Assembly (NCBI GenBank): GCA_030765125.1
Contig: JAVCDD010000287.1
Span: 1-34,735, forward strand
Origin: Candidatus Hatepunaea meridiana
GTDB lineage: Bacteria; Electryoneota; AABM5-125-24; Hatepunaeales; Hatepunaeaceae
Length of the DNA: 34,735 nucleotides
Direction: 5' to 3'
Position numbers and translations under genes: made by a program. Under the pieces are notes generated by a model, which was not told the DNA's origin, did not search any database, and saw only the letters and a program-made list of their open reading frames with translations. Below, one piece after another: positions 8,142 through 16,235 of this stretch. The stretch's first letter is position 1, and each line of letters begins with the position of its first letter.

Positions 8142-8443
8142 AATACAGAGTAACGTTGACTGATCAGGCACAAGATGACTTGGCGGCAATTCGCAACCCG
8201 GTCATCCGTGAACAGATAACCGGGCGGATTGATATGCTTAAAACCTCCCCTGAGCGTGGCAAGCCGTTGAGAGGACATCTAACAGGATATCGTTCTTTAC
8301 GGGCAGCGAGAAAAAAGTATCGGATTATATACCGGACAATCGAGAATAAAATTCTTATCATTGTCATCCCTATCGGGCAGCGGAAAGGGAATGATTTTGG
8401 TGATATTTATCGGTCGCTGGAACGGTTGATTAAGCGTGGATAG
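8138..8443 (+). CDS. RelE/ParE family toxin
   Basis: A 101-residue RelE/ParE-superfamily toxin, the partner of the antitoxin whose gene it overlaps by four bases. Typical features are VTLTDQAQDDLAAI at the N-terminus, the SPERGKPLRGHLTGYRSLR segment, and ARKKYRIIYRTIENKILI leading to the final strand with IPIGQRKGNDF. RelE-type members cut mRNA on the ribosome and ParE-type members poison gyrase; the sequence alone does not decide which. Confidence 0.9.
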   Translation: MKYRVTLTDQAQDDLAAIRNPVIREQITGRIDMLKTSPERGKPLRGHLTGYRSLRAARKKYRIIYRTIENKILIIVIPIGQRKGNDFGDIYRSLERLIKRG

Positions 8444-8450
8444 ATATTAC

Positions 8451-8479
8451 GGGGAGGACGGACATTCCTGTCAGTCACC
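8451..8479. repeat. GGGGAGG-GGACATTCCTGTC repeat
   Basis: A copy of the family also seen at 7663-7692 and 31119-31138. It begins eight bases after the relE stop, matching the habit of these small repeats to sit directly behind genes. Confidence 0.75.
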
Positions 8480-8522
8480 GTAATCTGAAATTGATGCTAT
8501 TTCTAACAGAAAACAGTATAAT

Positions 8523-8574
8523 TGTTTAATATTCAAGTATAAAGAAAATCCTGTTCATCCTGTATATCCTTGTC
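8523..8574 (+). repeat. Left 52-bp direct repeat bracketing the defence cassette
   Basis: Identical over 52 bases, and in the same orientation, to 13515-13566. Weaker similarity extends about 15 bases upstream (AGAAAA-AGTATA). The right half shows a 9-base periodicity, ATCCTGTTC, ATCCTGTAT, ATCCTTGTC. Confidence 0.95.
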
Positions 8575-8629
8575 TGATTTCTTCCGGTTCATCCGAGTTA
8601 GATATCTAATAATCTTTTTGGAGTATAAC

Positions 8630-8821
8630 ATGATAGAAACAAAAACCAAACATCCTGATGTCATCTACCGCGAAGGCAAACCGGCAGCGGTTATTCTTAA
8701 CATTGACGACTATGAGGAACTCCTCGAGCAGATCGAAGATACCGAGGATATTGCCTACCTGCAGGAATTGCGTCGTAACCGGATGGAGTTTATATCGCTG
8801 GAAGATCTGCTGAAGGAATGA
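8630..8821 (+). CDS. Short antitoxin-like protein without a toxin partner
   Basis: A 63-residue protein of the short prevent-host-death antitoxin type: YREGKPAAVILNIDDYEELL followed by an acidic helix and ISLEDLLKE. Compared with the antitoxin at 7875 it lacks the first about 18 residues of the Phd fold. The start at 8630 follows GGAG at 8620-8623; the frame can be extended to 8570 but that part reads through the 52-bp repeat. No RelE-type gene follows; the next gene, 115 bases on, is the STAND NTPase. It may be an orphan or act on a toxin elsewhere. Confidence 0.7.
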   Translation: MIETKTKHPDVIYREGKPAAVILNIDDYEELLEQIEDTEDIAYLQELRRNRMEFISLEDLLKE

Positions 8822-8936
8822 CCAGCAGATGTATAAATACTAATCGAGAAATCGGTAGTAAACGGTTATGGAGTCTGGAAAATTACAGCATATGAGATAA
8901 AGTACAATACTGACCTAAATTACAAAGGGATTGTTA

Positions 8937-11282
8937 ATGCCTAATTACACATTTGAGAATTTATCCCCCATTGACTTTGAGATGTTAAGTCGCGATTTGA
9001 TGCAAAAGAAATTAGGTATTCTTCTTGAGTCATTCGGACCTGGACGGGATACAGGAATTGATTTTAGATATTCATCTGACACAATGAAAACTTTAATTGT
9101 CCAATGTAAACACAATCCACGAATCAGGTTTTCCGATTTCCGTCGGAAATTAGAGAAGAATGAATTTCCTAAAGTACAACAGATTGATCCGAAGCGATAC
9201 ATTATAGTTACATCCGCGTCTTTGACTCCTTCAAATAAAGACGAGTTAATGCGGATATTCACACCATACATCAAATTGACCAGTGATATTCTCACTCCCC
9301 AAGATATTAATAACCTACTCGGAGTATATCCAGAAGTTGAGAAACTGCATTTCAAATTATGGCTTACTTCTACGGCAGTACTTGAAGAACTTCTAAATAG
9401 AAGATCAATTCGTCTTTCTGAATTGGAATTGAGGAGAATCTCACGCGATTCGGAAGTATATGTAAAAAATGACAGCTTTGAGAAGGCTCTTCAGTTGCTT
9501 GAAGAAAACCACTCATGTATTATCATGGGTATTCCCGGTATCGGGAAGACTATCCTCGCTGAGATGTTGGTGCTATATTATGTTCAGAAAGGATATAGCC
9601 TTATTAAAATAGAGGAAGACATATCAGAAGCTTATGATCATGATTATAAAGATATACCGCGGATTTTTTACTACGACGATTTTTTAGGAACTGTTTCACC
9701 AACCGATAAATTAGGCAAGAATGAAGATAAACGTTTGATTAGTTTTATTGATATGGTGAAGGAATCGAGTTCTTCCCGTTTTATACTGACTACTCGCGAG
9801 TATATTTACAAACAGGCAATCCGCTCATACGAACATTTGTCTCGAGCTGAAAGTAGTTTGATCAAGTATATTTTGGATATGTCGAGCTATACTCGTCGCG
9901 TAAAAGCTCAGATATTATATAACCACTTGTATTTTTCTGAAATAGATTTAGACTTAAAACTAGAAGTTTTGAAAAATGGTGGTTATCTTAACCTGATTGA
10001 TCATCGCAATTACAGTCCTCGTATAATTGACATTATGACGCAAAAAAATCAAGTTAAAGATATTTCTCATGAAACATATATGTTGCAGTTTAAGAAGAAC
10101 CTTGACAATCCGCAATTGATTTGGGAAAAAGCATTTAGTTCACAATTAAGAGTTTCATCTCGTAATATTCTGCTTACAATGTTCCCTCTCTCAAGTAGAA
10201 TTAGACTATCTGCGCTTGAGGAAGCATTTGAGGAATTTCATTCAATCTACTCGACAATGTTTTCGGTTTCACGTGATCCTAAGGATTTCACAACTGGATT
10301 GAGGGAGTTGGATGGAACATTTATTAGAACCTATCGTGATGATCCAGAATTAAGTATAACTACGATGGTTATGTACCATAATCCTTCTGTTCGTGACTTT
10401 CTGGAGAAAATTGTAATAAACGAAAAATATTTCGTCCAAATAGGAGTTAGAATGGCACGGTTTGTTTCCCAACTCGACTGGTTATGGAATTACCAGAGTT
10501 CGGGAAATTCTGAACATGTTTTTAGAAATCATATGATTAGTTCTGAAAAAGAACTTTTAGATGCGATGGTTAGGTGTTTTAAAGGTAATGGTAAACCAAG
10601 CTCAAGATCAAAGTCAATGATTGGTTTAAGTGAAGATATAGGAACGTATTATTATCCCCGCGAAAATATTGTAACAAAAATCGGTTTCATTATGAATGTC
10701 CAGAGTCTAGTCACCTCTCAATCATTGCACAGATTCATAGGGAGACAACTTCACGACTTAAGCACTCAACTGGATGAAAGGAAACTACAATTACCTGATT
10801 GTGTTTCTCTGATTATAATATTCATAGATTGGGAATCAAACACTCTTTATCCTGTTGATATGATTATAGATAAACTGCAAAATTTGATTCTTGATTATGA
10901 CAGAGATGATCTCGATGATGTAATGGAAGTTGCGAATCTAATAAAATATGCTGACAAATACTTAACCAAAACAGACATAAGCGAGCTAAGAGATTCATTT
11001 TGCGAGATAATGGATAATTATTCAGGAGCTAAAGATAATGTTGTTGAAGACCCCTGTTTTAGCGATCCAAATGAATACTATGACTTTGCTGATGAGATAG
11101 ATTCAGTAGGGAAAATCCTAGATATTGAGACAGAGGAATATACTGATTTGTTGAGAGAGATAGCGTCAGGGCTTGAACCTGATTATGATGATTACTCTGG
11201 TGGTTATGGTGGTTATAACAGTTCTTCGGGTCAGATTAGTGATAATGAGGTTCATTCATTATTTAAGACGCTTCCAACGTGA
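8937..11282 (+). CDS. PD-(D/E)XK nuclease - STAND-type NTPase fusion (putative defence)
   Basis: A 781-residue protein. Residues about 1-110 form a restriction-endonuclease-like domain: FENLSPIDFEMLSRDLM, then D42 in GRDTGIDFRY and Q56-C-K58 in VQCKH, the D...QxK signature of Mrr-type nucleases. A P-loop NTPase follows, with Walker A GIPGIGKT at 198-205, a Walker B-like FYYDDFLG and a sensor FILTTREY, as in the novel STAND (nSTAND3-like) group. The rest is helical with an acidic tail rich in Gly and Tyr (DDYSGGYGGYNSS). By family analogy (Avs and related STAND proteins) it may sense a phage product and activate its nuclease; this is inference. It is shorter than typical Avs proteins and has no recognised sensor repeats. 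The DNA is visibly AT-richer than its neighbours. ATG at 8937 follows AAAGGGA; TTG at 8931 is less likely. Confidence 0.75.
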   Translation: MPNYTFENLSPIDFEMLSRDLMQKKLGILLESFGPGRDTGIDFRYSSDTMKTLIVQCKHNPRIRFSDFRRKLEKNEFPKVQQIDPKRYIIVTSASLTPSNKDELMRIFTPYIKLTSDILTPQDINNLLGVYPEVEKLHFKLWLTSTAVLEELLNRRSIRLSELELRRISRDSEVYVKNDSFEKALQLLEENHSCIIMGIPGIGKTILAEMLVLYYVQKGYSLIKIEEDISEAYDHDYKDIPRIFYYDDFLGTVSPTDKLGKNEDKRLISFIDMVKESSSSRFILTTREYIYKQAIRSYEHLSRAESSLIKYILDMSSYTRRVKAQILYNHLYFSEIDLDLKLEVLKNGGYLNLIDHRNYSPRIIDIMTQKNQVKDISHETYMLQFKKNLDNPQLIWEKAFSSQLRVSSRNILLTMFPLSSRIRLSALEEAFEEFHSIYSTMFSVSRDPKDFTTGLRELDGTFIRTYRDDPELSITTMVMYHNPSVRDFLEKIVINEKYFVQIGVRMARFVSQLDWLWNYQSSGNSEHVFRNHMISSEKELLDAMVRCFKGNGKPSSRSKSMIGLSEDIGTYYYPRENIVTKIGFIMNVQSLVTSQSLHRFIGRQLHDLSTQLDERKLQLPDCVSLIIIFIDWESNTLYPVDMIIDKLQNLILDYDRDDLDDVMEVANLIKYADKYLTKTDISELRDSFCEIMDNYSGAKDNVVEDPCFSDPNEYYDFADEIDSVGKILDIETEEYTDLLREIASGLEPDYDDYSGGYGGYNSSSGQISDNEVHSLFKTLPT

Positions 11283-11665
11283 GAAGAAACATGCAAAAAC
11301 GTTTAGTTTAATTTGCTCGTTAGTCGTGTTTCTATAAATACCAGTAAATAGTTTTGGAATCAATTATTGTGCAAGATTGTTTTGAAAATTGAGATATTAT
11401 TATTTAATGATGCTGGATTATGATTCATATCGAAATAATAGACAGGAATGTCTTTCTACTAAGAATATGTTTAGTCAACCTTGATGATAACCACGACTAT
11501 GAATTAAAATTTACGAATGAAAAAGAGGAATAAAGGTTGAAAAAGACTACCTCATTATGCTCACTATGACAAAAGATGAATTCCAGCTTTCAGTTTTAGC
11601 CGGACAGGTCGCTGGAATGACCTGATTGTTAAAAACTAAGACATTACAACAAAAACAGGACAAAA
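11283..11665. other. Gene-free AT-rich spacer between STAND NTPase and methyltransferase
   Basis: About 380 bases with no convincing gene. It holds a short match to the GACAGGAATGTC repeat at 11442-11454 and a tiny open frame near 11559-11627 (MLTMTKDEFQLSVLAG) that could be a gene remnant. AGGA at 11656-11659 is the Shine-Dalgarno for the methyltransferase. Confidence 0.5.
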
Positions 11666-13309
11666 ATGCCATCAAACCAACTATACTTCGGAGACAATCT
11701 TAATGTGCTCCGCAAATTCATCCCCGATGAATCGGTAGACCTTATATACCTAGATCCACCGTTCAACAGTGAGCGGGCGTATAATGTTATATTCAAAGAT
11801 GAGTATGGGCGGCAGCCCTCATCGCAGATAGAAGCTTTCGAGGACACGTGGACGTGGAATCCACTGACAGAACAGATATTTGATGAAATAATGCGCGCTG
11901 AAAGAGCTCCATATCAACTGAAACAAATGATGACCGCTTTTCGTGATTTTATGAAAAACAATAACTTAATGGCATATCTGACAATGATGGCTATAAGACT
12001 GATTGAACTTCACAGAGTGCTGAAAGAAACAGGTTCACTATATCTACATTGCGATTCCAAGGCGAGCCACTATCTAAAAATCCTCCTTGACAATATATTC
12101 GGCGTTCAAAACTACCGCAACGAAATTAATTGGCAGAGAACTCTTGGACATCACCTTTCAACAAAATCATTCGATAATATGACAGACACAATATTCTTTT
12201 ACTCAAAGGGTGAAAAGTATACCTTTAATTCTCAGTATACTCAATTAAATGAAGCTGAAATGAATAAGAAATTCCCATACATAGAAAAGGAAACCGGAAA
12301 GAGATTTACACATGAGAAATTAGAACAAACATCGAATGCCTATTCAAAAGGTGAAATTCGATTAATAGATGGCAGAAAAGTTACTACGAATCTGGGATGG
12401 CGTTGGAGTCAAGAAACATTCGATAAAAGGTTGGCAGAAAACCCACACTTGATCTATTGGACAAAGGAAGGCAAACCTCGATATAAGAGATATGCTGATG
12501 AATATGAGGGTAGAAAAGCAGGTAGTTTATGGAACGATATACCTGCGATCAGTTCTGCTGCTTCAGAGCGGTTAGGTTATCCTACTCAAAAACCGATTGC
12601 TCTACTCGAACGGATCATAGGAACGTCTTCGAATGAAGGCGACACGGTCCTCGATCCATTCTGCGGCTGTGGCACAACGATTGTCGCTGCGGAAAAATTG
12701 GAACGAAAATGGGTAGGCATTGACATTACATACTATGCAATCGGTCTCATTAAGAAGCGTATTAAAGATCAATTCCCTGACTGTGTTTATGAGGAAACAG
12801 GCATTCCGCGTTCTCGCGAAGACGCAGTCAACCTGTTTCATATCTCGCCTTTCCAGTTTGAAGCTTGGGCTGTTTATGCCGTTAACGGTCATCCGTTTCG
12901 CAGTAAGGGCGGCGGTGATACAGGTATCGATGGCTATATGTATTTTACCGATTATGAAGGCGCTCATCACAAGATTATAATTGAAGTAAAAGGTGGAAAA
13001 TATCAGCCTAAGGACATCCGCGCATTGAAGCAGGTTATGGATCGTGAAAAAGCCCCGCTTGGTTTATTGATAACGCTTGAACCGCCAACTAAGGGAGTAA
13101 TTTCAGAGACGGCAGCCATGGGCAGATGGAAACTCCCATGTGGAAAAGCAGATTACCAGGTTTTACAGATACTTACAATTCAGGATTACTTCGATGGCAA
13201 ACTCCCTCATTTACCGGATACAAAAGGCACGCTAAAAGAAGCCCGAAGATTAATTCGTAATAATGAAAGACATCCAAAGCTGCCGGGTTTTGATAAGGAT
13301 GATGGATGA
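11666..13309 (+). CDS. DNA methyltransferase fused to Mrr-like nuclease domain
   Basis: A 547-residue site-specific DNA methyltransferase of the N6-adenine/N4-cytosine beta type. The catalytic motif IV comes first (DLIYLDPPFNS, D30-P-P-F33) and the AdoMet motif I comes late (VLDPFCGCGTT from about 328), an order typical of the beta class. Residues about 135-310 are the variable target-recognition part (NEINWQRTLG, GRKAGSLWNDIP). After about residue 385 there is a second domain, with D422 in DTGIDGY and E440-V-K442 in IIIEVKGG, an Mrr-like PD-(D/E)XK fold, ending in LQILTIQDYFDG. It could therefore methylate and cleave with one chain, or the nuclease-like part could be regulatory. No separate restriction gene is adjacent apart from the nuclease-STAND protein. 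The recognition site cannot be read from sequence. Confidence 0.85.
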   Translation: MPSNQLYFGDNLNVLRKFIPDESVDLIYLDPPFNSERAYNVIFKDEYGRQPSSQIEAFEDTWTWNPLTEQIFDEIMRAERAPYQLKQMMTAFRDFMKNNNLMAYLTMMAIRLIELHRVLKETGSLYLHCDSKASHYLKILLDNIFGVQNYRNEINWQRTLGHHLSTKSFDNMTDTIFFYSKGEKYTFNSQYTQLNEAEMNKKFPYIEKETGKRFTHEKLEQTSNAYSKGEIRLIDGRKVTTNLGWRWSQETFDKRLAENPHLIYWTKEGKPRYKRYADEYEGRKAGSLWNDIPAISSAASERLGYPTQKPIALLERIIGTSSNEGDTVLDPFCGCGTTIVAAEKLERKWVGIDITYYAIGLIKKRIKDQFPDCVYEETGIPRSREDAVNLFHISPFQFEAWAVYAVNGHPFRSKGGGDTGIDGYMYFTDYEGAHHKIIIEVKGGKYQPKDIRALKQVMDREKAPLGLLITLEPPTKGVISETAAMGRWKLPCGKADYQVLQILTIQDYFDGKLPHLPDTKGTLKEARRLIRNNERHPKLPGFDKDDG

Positions 13310-13357
13310 AGGATAAATTTTGAATTTTGAATTATAAATGATGAATGATGAATGATT

Positions 13358-13490
13358 TTGTTGAAATAATTCCCATTTTGTTGATTTCAATCCCATTTTG
13401 TTGATCTCCTTCCCCATTTGTCATTCCCGCGAAGGCGGGAAGGACAAAACGGGGGGGAATTCTGTAATAATTTACTTTTTCAACAGAATC
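13358..13490. repeat. Degenerate copy of the GATCCTGTTGAA... palindromic element
   Basis: It starts TTGTTGAAATAATTCCCATT, repeats CCCATTTTGTTGAT twice, has one core hairpin TTCCCGCGAAGGCGGGAA near 13424-13441 and ends TTTTTCAACAGAATC. The outer ends match the intact element at 17666-17818, but one of the two core hairpins is missing. Confidence 0.75.
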
Positions 13491-13514
13491 ATTTACGGTA
13501 GAAAATAGTATATG

Positions 13515-13566
13515 TGTTTAATATTCAAGTATAAAGAAAATCCTGTTCATCCTGTATATCCTTGTC
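13515..13566 (+). repeat. Right 52-bp direct repeat bracketing the defence cassette
   Basis: Exact copy of 8523-8574 in the same orientation. Between the two copies lie the orphan antitoxin, the nuclease-STAND NTPase and the methyltransferase-nuclease gene. Confidence 0.95.
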
Positions 13567-13589
13567 CAATGAATTTCCTAATAACTAAA

Positions 13590-13688
13590 TGTGACAGAAT
13601 GTGACGATCTTGTGACGGAAACTCAAATCATCGTCACACGCTATTTCCCCATCCACAGCCAATTTACAGACTTTTGTGACGATGTGAC
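13590..13688 (+). promoter_or_regulatory. Cluster of TGTGAC motifs upstream of citF
   Basis: TGTGAC occurs at 13590, 13600, 13611, 13675 and 13683 on the plus strand, and its complement GTCACA at 13633, all within 100 bases. The first three are spaced by 10-11 bases, one helical turn. They end about 90 bases before the citF start and could be binding sites for a CRP/FNR-like or other regulator. The half-site resembles the CRP half-site, but the mainly direct arrangement does not fit a classical CRP palindrome. Confidence 0.4.
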
Positions 13689-13779
13689 GCTGTTTTACAT
13701 AGTGTTCGACTATTAAGGTTGAATATACAGTTAATCCGAACTTCTATTTTATTATAAAACTTACACTTAGAGAATATAA

Positions 13780-15339
13780 ATGACACAAAACTTAACAAAT
13801 AACGCCGCCGGCAGAATGGTTCCATCAACCATCAACGGCGTCAAACACCCTCCATTTTCCGGTGTAGGAAAATATAAACCATACCGCCGCAAAGCCGCCC
13901 CCCTCATTCCAACCTGCGTCGATTATCCGACGGATGGCAACAAGGTGGTCAGCGATCTCAAAACCGCTCTCCAAAAGTGCGGTTTGAAGGATGGTATGAC
14001 GATCAGTTCACATCATCATTTTCGCAACGGTGATCTGGTTGCCAATCAGGTCTTCGACACCGCTGCAGAATTGGGCGTCAAGGACTTGCGCTGGTTTCCG
14101 AGCGCTTCCTTCCCCTGCCACGCACCGATTATCAAGCATCTCGACAGCGGTGTAATACACCATATCGAAGGCTCGATGAACGGACCGCTCGGTGACTATT
14201 GCTCGGAAGGCAAGATGCGCGGGATGGCAGTTCTCCGCTCACACGGAGGACGCTACCAGGCGATTCAGGATGGTGAGGTGCATATTGATATCGCAATTAT
14301 AACCGCACCGACTACAGATCCGTTCGGCAATGCCACCGGTGACCAGGGTCCCTCCGCCTGTGGTCTGTTGGGCTTTGCTCTGGCAGACTCACAGTACGCT
14401 GACAGAGTTATCATAGTCACCGACAACCTGATCCCCTTCCCCTGCATCCCCTGGCAGATTCACGGGAATTATGTGGATTGCGTGGTCGTGCTCGATAAAG
14501 CCGGTGAGCCTGAAAAGATCGTCTCCGGCACAACCAGGATAACCAAGAGCCCGGATCGTCTACTAATCGCTGAGTATGCGGCGCGCTTCGTCGCTGAAGC
14601 GGGTATAATGCAGGACAACTTCTCATTCCAGGCTGGCGCAGGCGGTACATCGCTCGCATTCTCTATCTTCCTGGCGGATATGATGCGCGAAAAAGGCGTC
14701 AAAGCCCGCTACGTTCGCGGCGGATCAAACAAATATCTGGTTGAAATGCTGGAAGAAGGCTTGACCGACTATTTACTCGACGGACAGACGTTCGATCTGG
14801 ACGGCGTCCGCTCAATGCGTGAAAACCCTCGTCATATCAATACATCCCCTTTCACCAGCTACAACTATCACAGCAAAGGCAACTTCGCTTCGCTGACCGA
14901 CGTAGCAGTGTTAGGCGCAACCGAAGTGGACGTCAATTTCAACGCCAACGTGGTAACGCATTCTGACGGTAAACTATTGCACGGCATTGGCGGCTGGCAG
15001 AACTGTCTGTTCGGAAAATGCACAATGCTACCGATCCCCTCATTCAGGGACAGGATACCGGTTATCGTCGACGAAGTGACCACCCTCTGCGGACCGGGTG
15101 AACTGATAGACGTCATCGTAACGGAAAGAGGCATAGCCATCAACCCGCAACGAACCGATCTTATCGAAAAGATGCGCGGCTCATCCCTCCCAATCGTAAA
15201 CATTCACGATCTCAAGGCTGAAGTTGAGGATATTTGCGGAGGCAAACCTACTCCTCCTAATACGGGAGATAAGGTAGTAGCGGCGATTAAATGGGTAGAT
15301 GGAACGGTGATTGATTGTGTGAAACAGGTGGGGGGATAA
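13780..15339 (+). CDS. citF: Citrate lyase alpha subunit (citrate CoA-transferase)
   Basis: A 519-residue CitF, close to the usual 500-520. It transfers the acyl-carrier thioester from acetyl to citrate, giving the citryl-thioester that CitE cleaves. Conserved family blocks include SSHHHFRNGD, EGSMNGPLGDYCSEGKM, TDPFGNATGDQGPSACG, FSFQAGAGGTSLAFS, LGATEVDVNFNANVVTHSDG and GIAINPQRTDL. The start follows TTAGAGAATATAA. Its partner subunits are the CitD-CitE fusion at 5331-6539; normal operons run citC-D-E-F, so the 7.2 kb in between looks inserted. A TGTGAC-rich region lies upstream, suggesting that citF now has its own promoter. Confidence 0.93.
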   Translation: MTQNLTNNAAGRMVPSTINGVKHPPFSGVGKYKPYRRKAAPLIPTCVDYPTDGNKVVSDLKTALQKCGLKDGMTISSHHHFRNGDLVANQVFDTAAELGVKDLRWFPSASFPCHAPIIKHLDSGVIHHIEGSMNGPLGDYCSEGKMRGMAVLRSHGGRYQAIQDGEVHIDIAIITAPTTDPFGNATGDQGPSACGLLGFALADSQYADRVIIVTDNLIPFPCIPWQIHGNYVDCVVVLDKAGEPEKIVSGTTRITKSPDRLLIAEYAARFVAEAGIMQDNFSFQAGAGGTSLAFSIFLADMMREKGVKARYVRGGSNKYLVEMLEEGLTDYLLDGQTFDLDGVRSMRENPRHINTSPFTSYNYHSKGNFASLTDVAVLGATEVDVNFNANVVTHSDGKLLHGIGGWQNCLFGKCTMLPIPSFRDRIPVIVDEVTTLCGPGELIDVIVTERGIAINPQRTDLIEKMRGSSLPIVNIHDLKAEVEDICGGKPTPPNTGDKVVAAIKWVDGTVIDCVKQVGG

Positions 15340-15395
15340 ATTTTCACCACCAAGACACGAAGGCACAAAGAAAAATAAATAATCAAAAGGAAAAA

Positions 15396-16073
15396 ATGAA
15401 CAACCAAATAACAAACCAACTAAAGAAAAACATCAACAACACCATAGCGTTATTGCTCTGGGAAAACGGCGCTATCAAGGTTAATAACGATCAGCCGTTC
15501 AAGCTCGCTTCTGGGAACTACAGTCCAATATATATTAACTGCCGGCAGGTGATTTCGGATCCGGTATTTATGCACCTTTTCACATCGTTTGCACATACTA
15601 TACTCCACAGATCGGGGCTTAAGATTGATATGATTGCCGGGGGAGAAACTGCCGGTATACCGTTCGGGTCTTACGTAGCGCAGAGTATGTCACTGCCTTT
15701 TGTATACGTTCGTAAAGCAAAGAAAGGCTACGGCATAGCTAATCTGGTCGAGGGTGGGAGTGTAGATGGAAAACACGTTCTATTAGTAGAAGACCTGATC
15801 ACCGATGCCGGCAGCAAACTGCATTTTATCGAAGCGCTCAGAGCCGGAGGCGTTACCGTTGAGGATGTATTAGTACTGTTTGACCGTAATCAAGGTGGAC
15901 AAGAAGCATTATTAATAGAAGGAATAAATCTGCTTGCGGTAACTAATCTGACAATTTCGCTTGAAGTGGCGGGTGAGATGGAACTGATTACTGAAGAAGA
16001 TCTGAAATCAGTGAATGATTATTTGATGGATCCGCAGGATTGGCATAAAAGCCAAGGACTCAAATTTTCATAG
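15396..16073 (+). CDS. pyrE: Orotate phosphoribosyltransferase
   Basis: A 225-residue PyrE that joins orotate to PRPP to make OMP in pyrimidine synthesis. The substrate region FKLASGNYSPIYINCRQ is at residues 36-51, VRKAKKGYGIANLVEG near 105-120 is the flexible catalytic loop, and the PRPP-binding motif is VEDLITDAGS at 131-140, a slight variant of the common VEDVITTGGS. ATG at 15396 follows AAAGG; an in-frame upstream start at 15315 overlaps the citF end and reads through a CACCAAGACACGAAGGCAC repeat, so it is rejected. It lies 56 bases after citF on the same strand and may be cotranscribed. Confidence 0.93.
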   Translation: MNNQITNQLKKNINNTIALLLWENGAIKVNNDQPFKLASGNYSPIYINCRQVISDPVFMHLFTSFAHTILHRSGLKIDMIAGGETAGIPFGSYVAQSMSLPFVYVRKAKKGYGIANLVEGGSVDGKHVLLVEDLITDAGSKLHFIEALRAGGVTVEDVLVLFDRNQGGQEALLIEGINLLAVTNLTISLEVAGEMELITEEDLKSVNDYLMDPQDWHKSQGLKFS

Positions 16074-16088
16074 TAAGTCAACAATATC

Positions 16089-16151
16089 CGCGTAGGGGCT
16101 GATTTATCGAGCCCTTTACAGATCAGGGATCAGCAAGCTGGCCCCTACGCG
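16089..16151. repeat. CGCGTAGGGGC inverted repeat after pyrE
   Basis: Arms CGCGTAGGGGC (16089-16099) and GCCCCTACGCG (16141-16151) are perfect complements with a 41-base spacer. It starts 16 bases after the pyrE stop, between converging genes. Without a clear T-run it is a repeat element more than a standard terminator. Confidence 0.7.
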
Positions 16152-16235
16152 TGAAAAAGGTTGTTTACTCTGGATCTACTTTATTATTTGGTAAAGAGAC
16201 ACAGGCAACAAGTAGCCCGTGCCACACCAATTACT

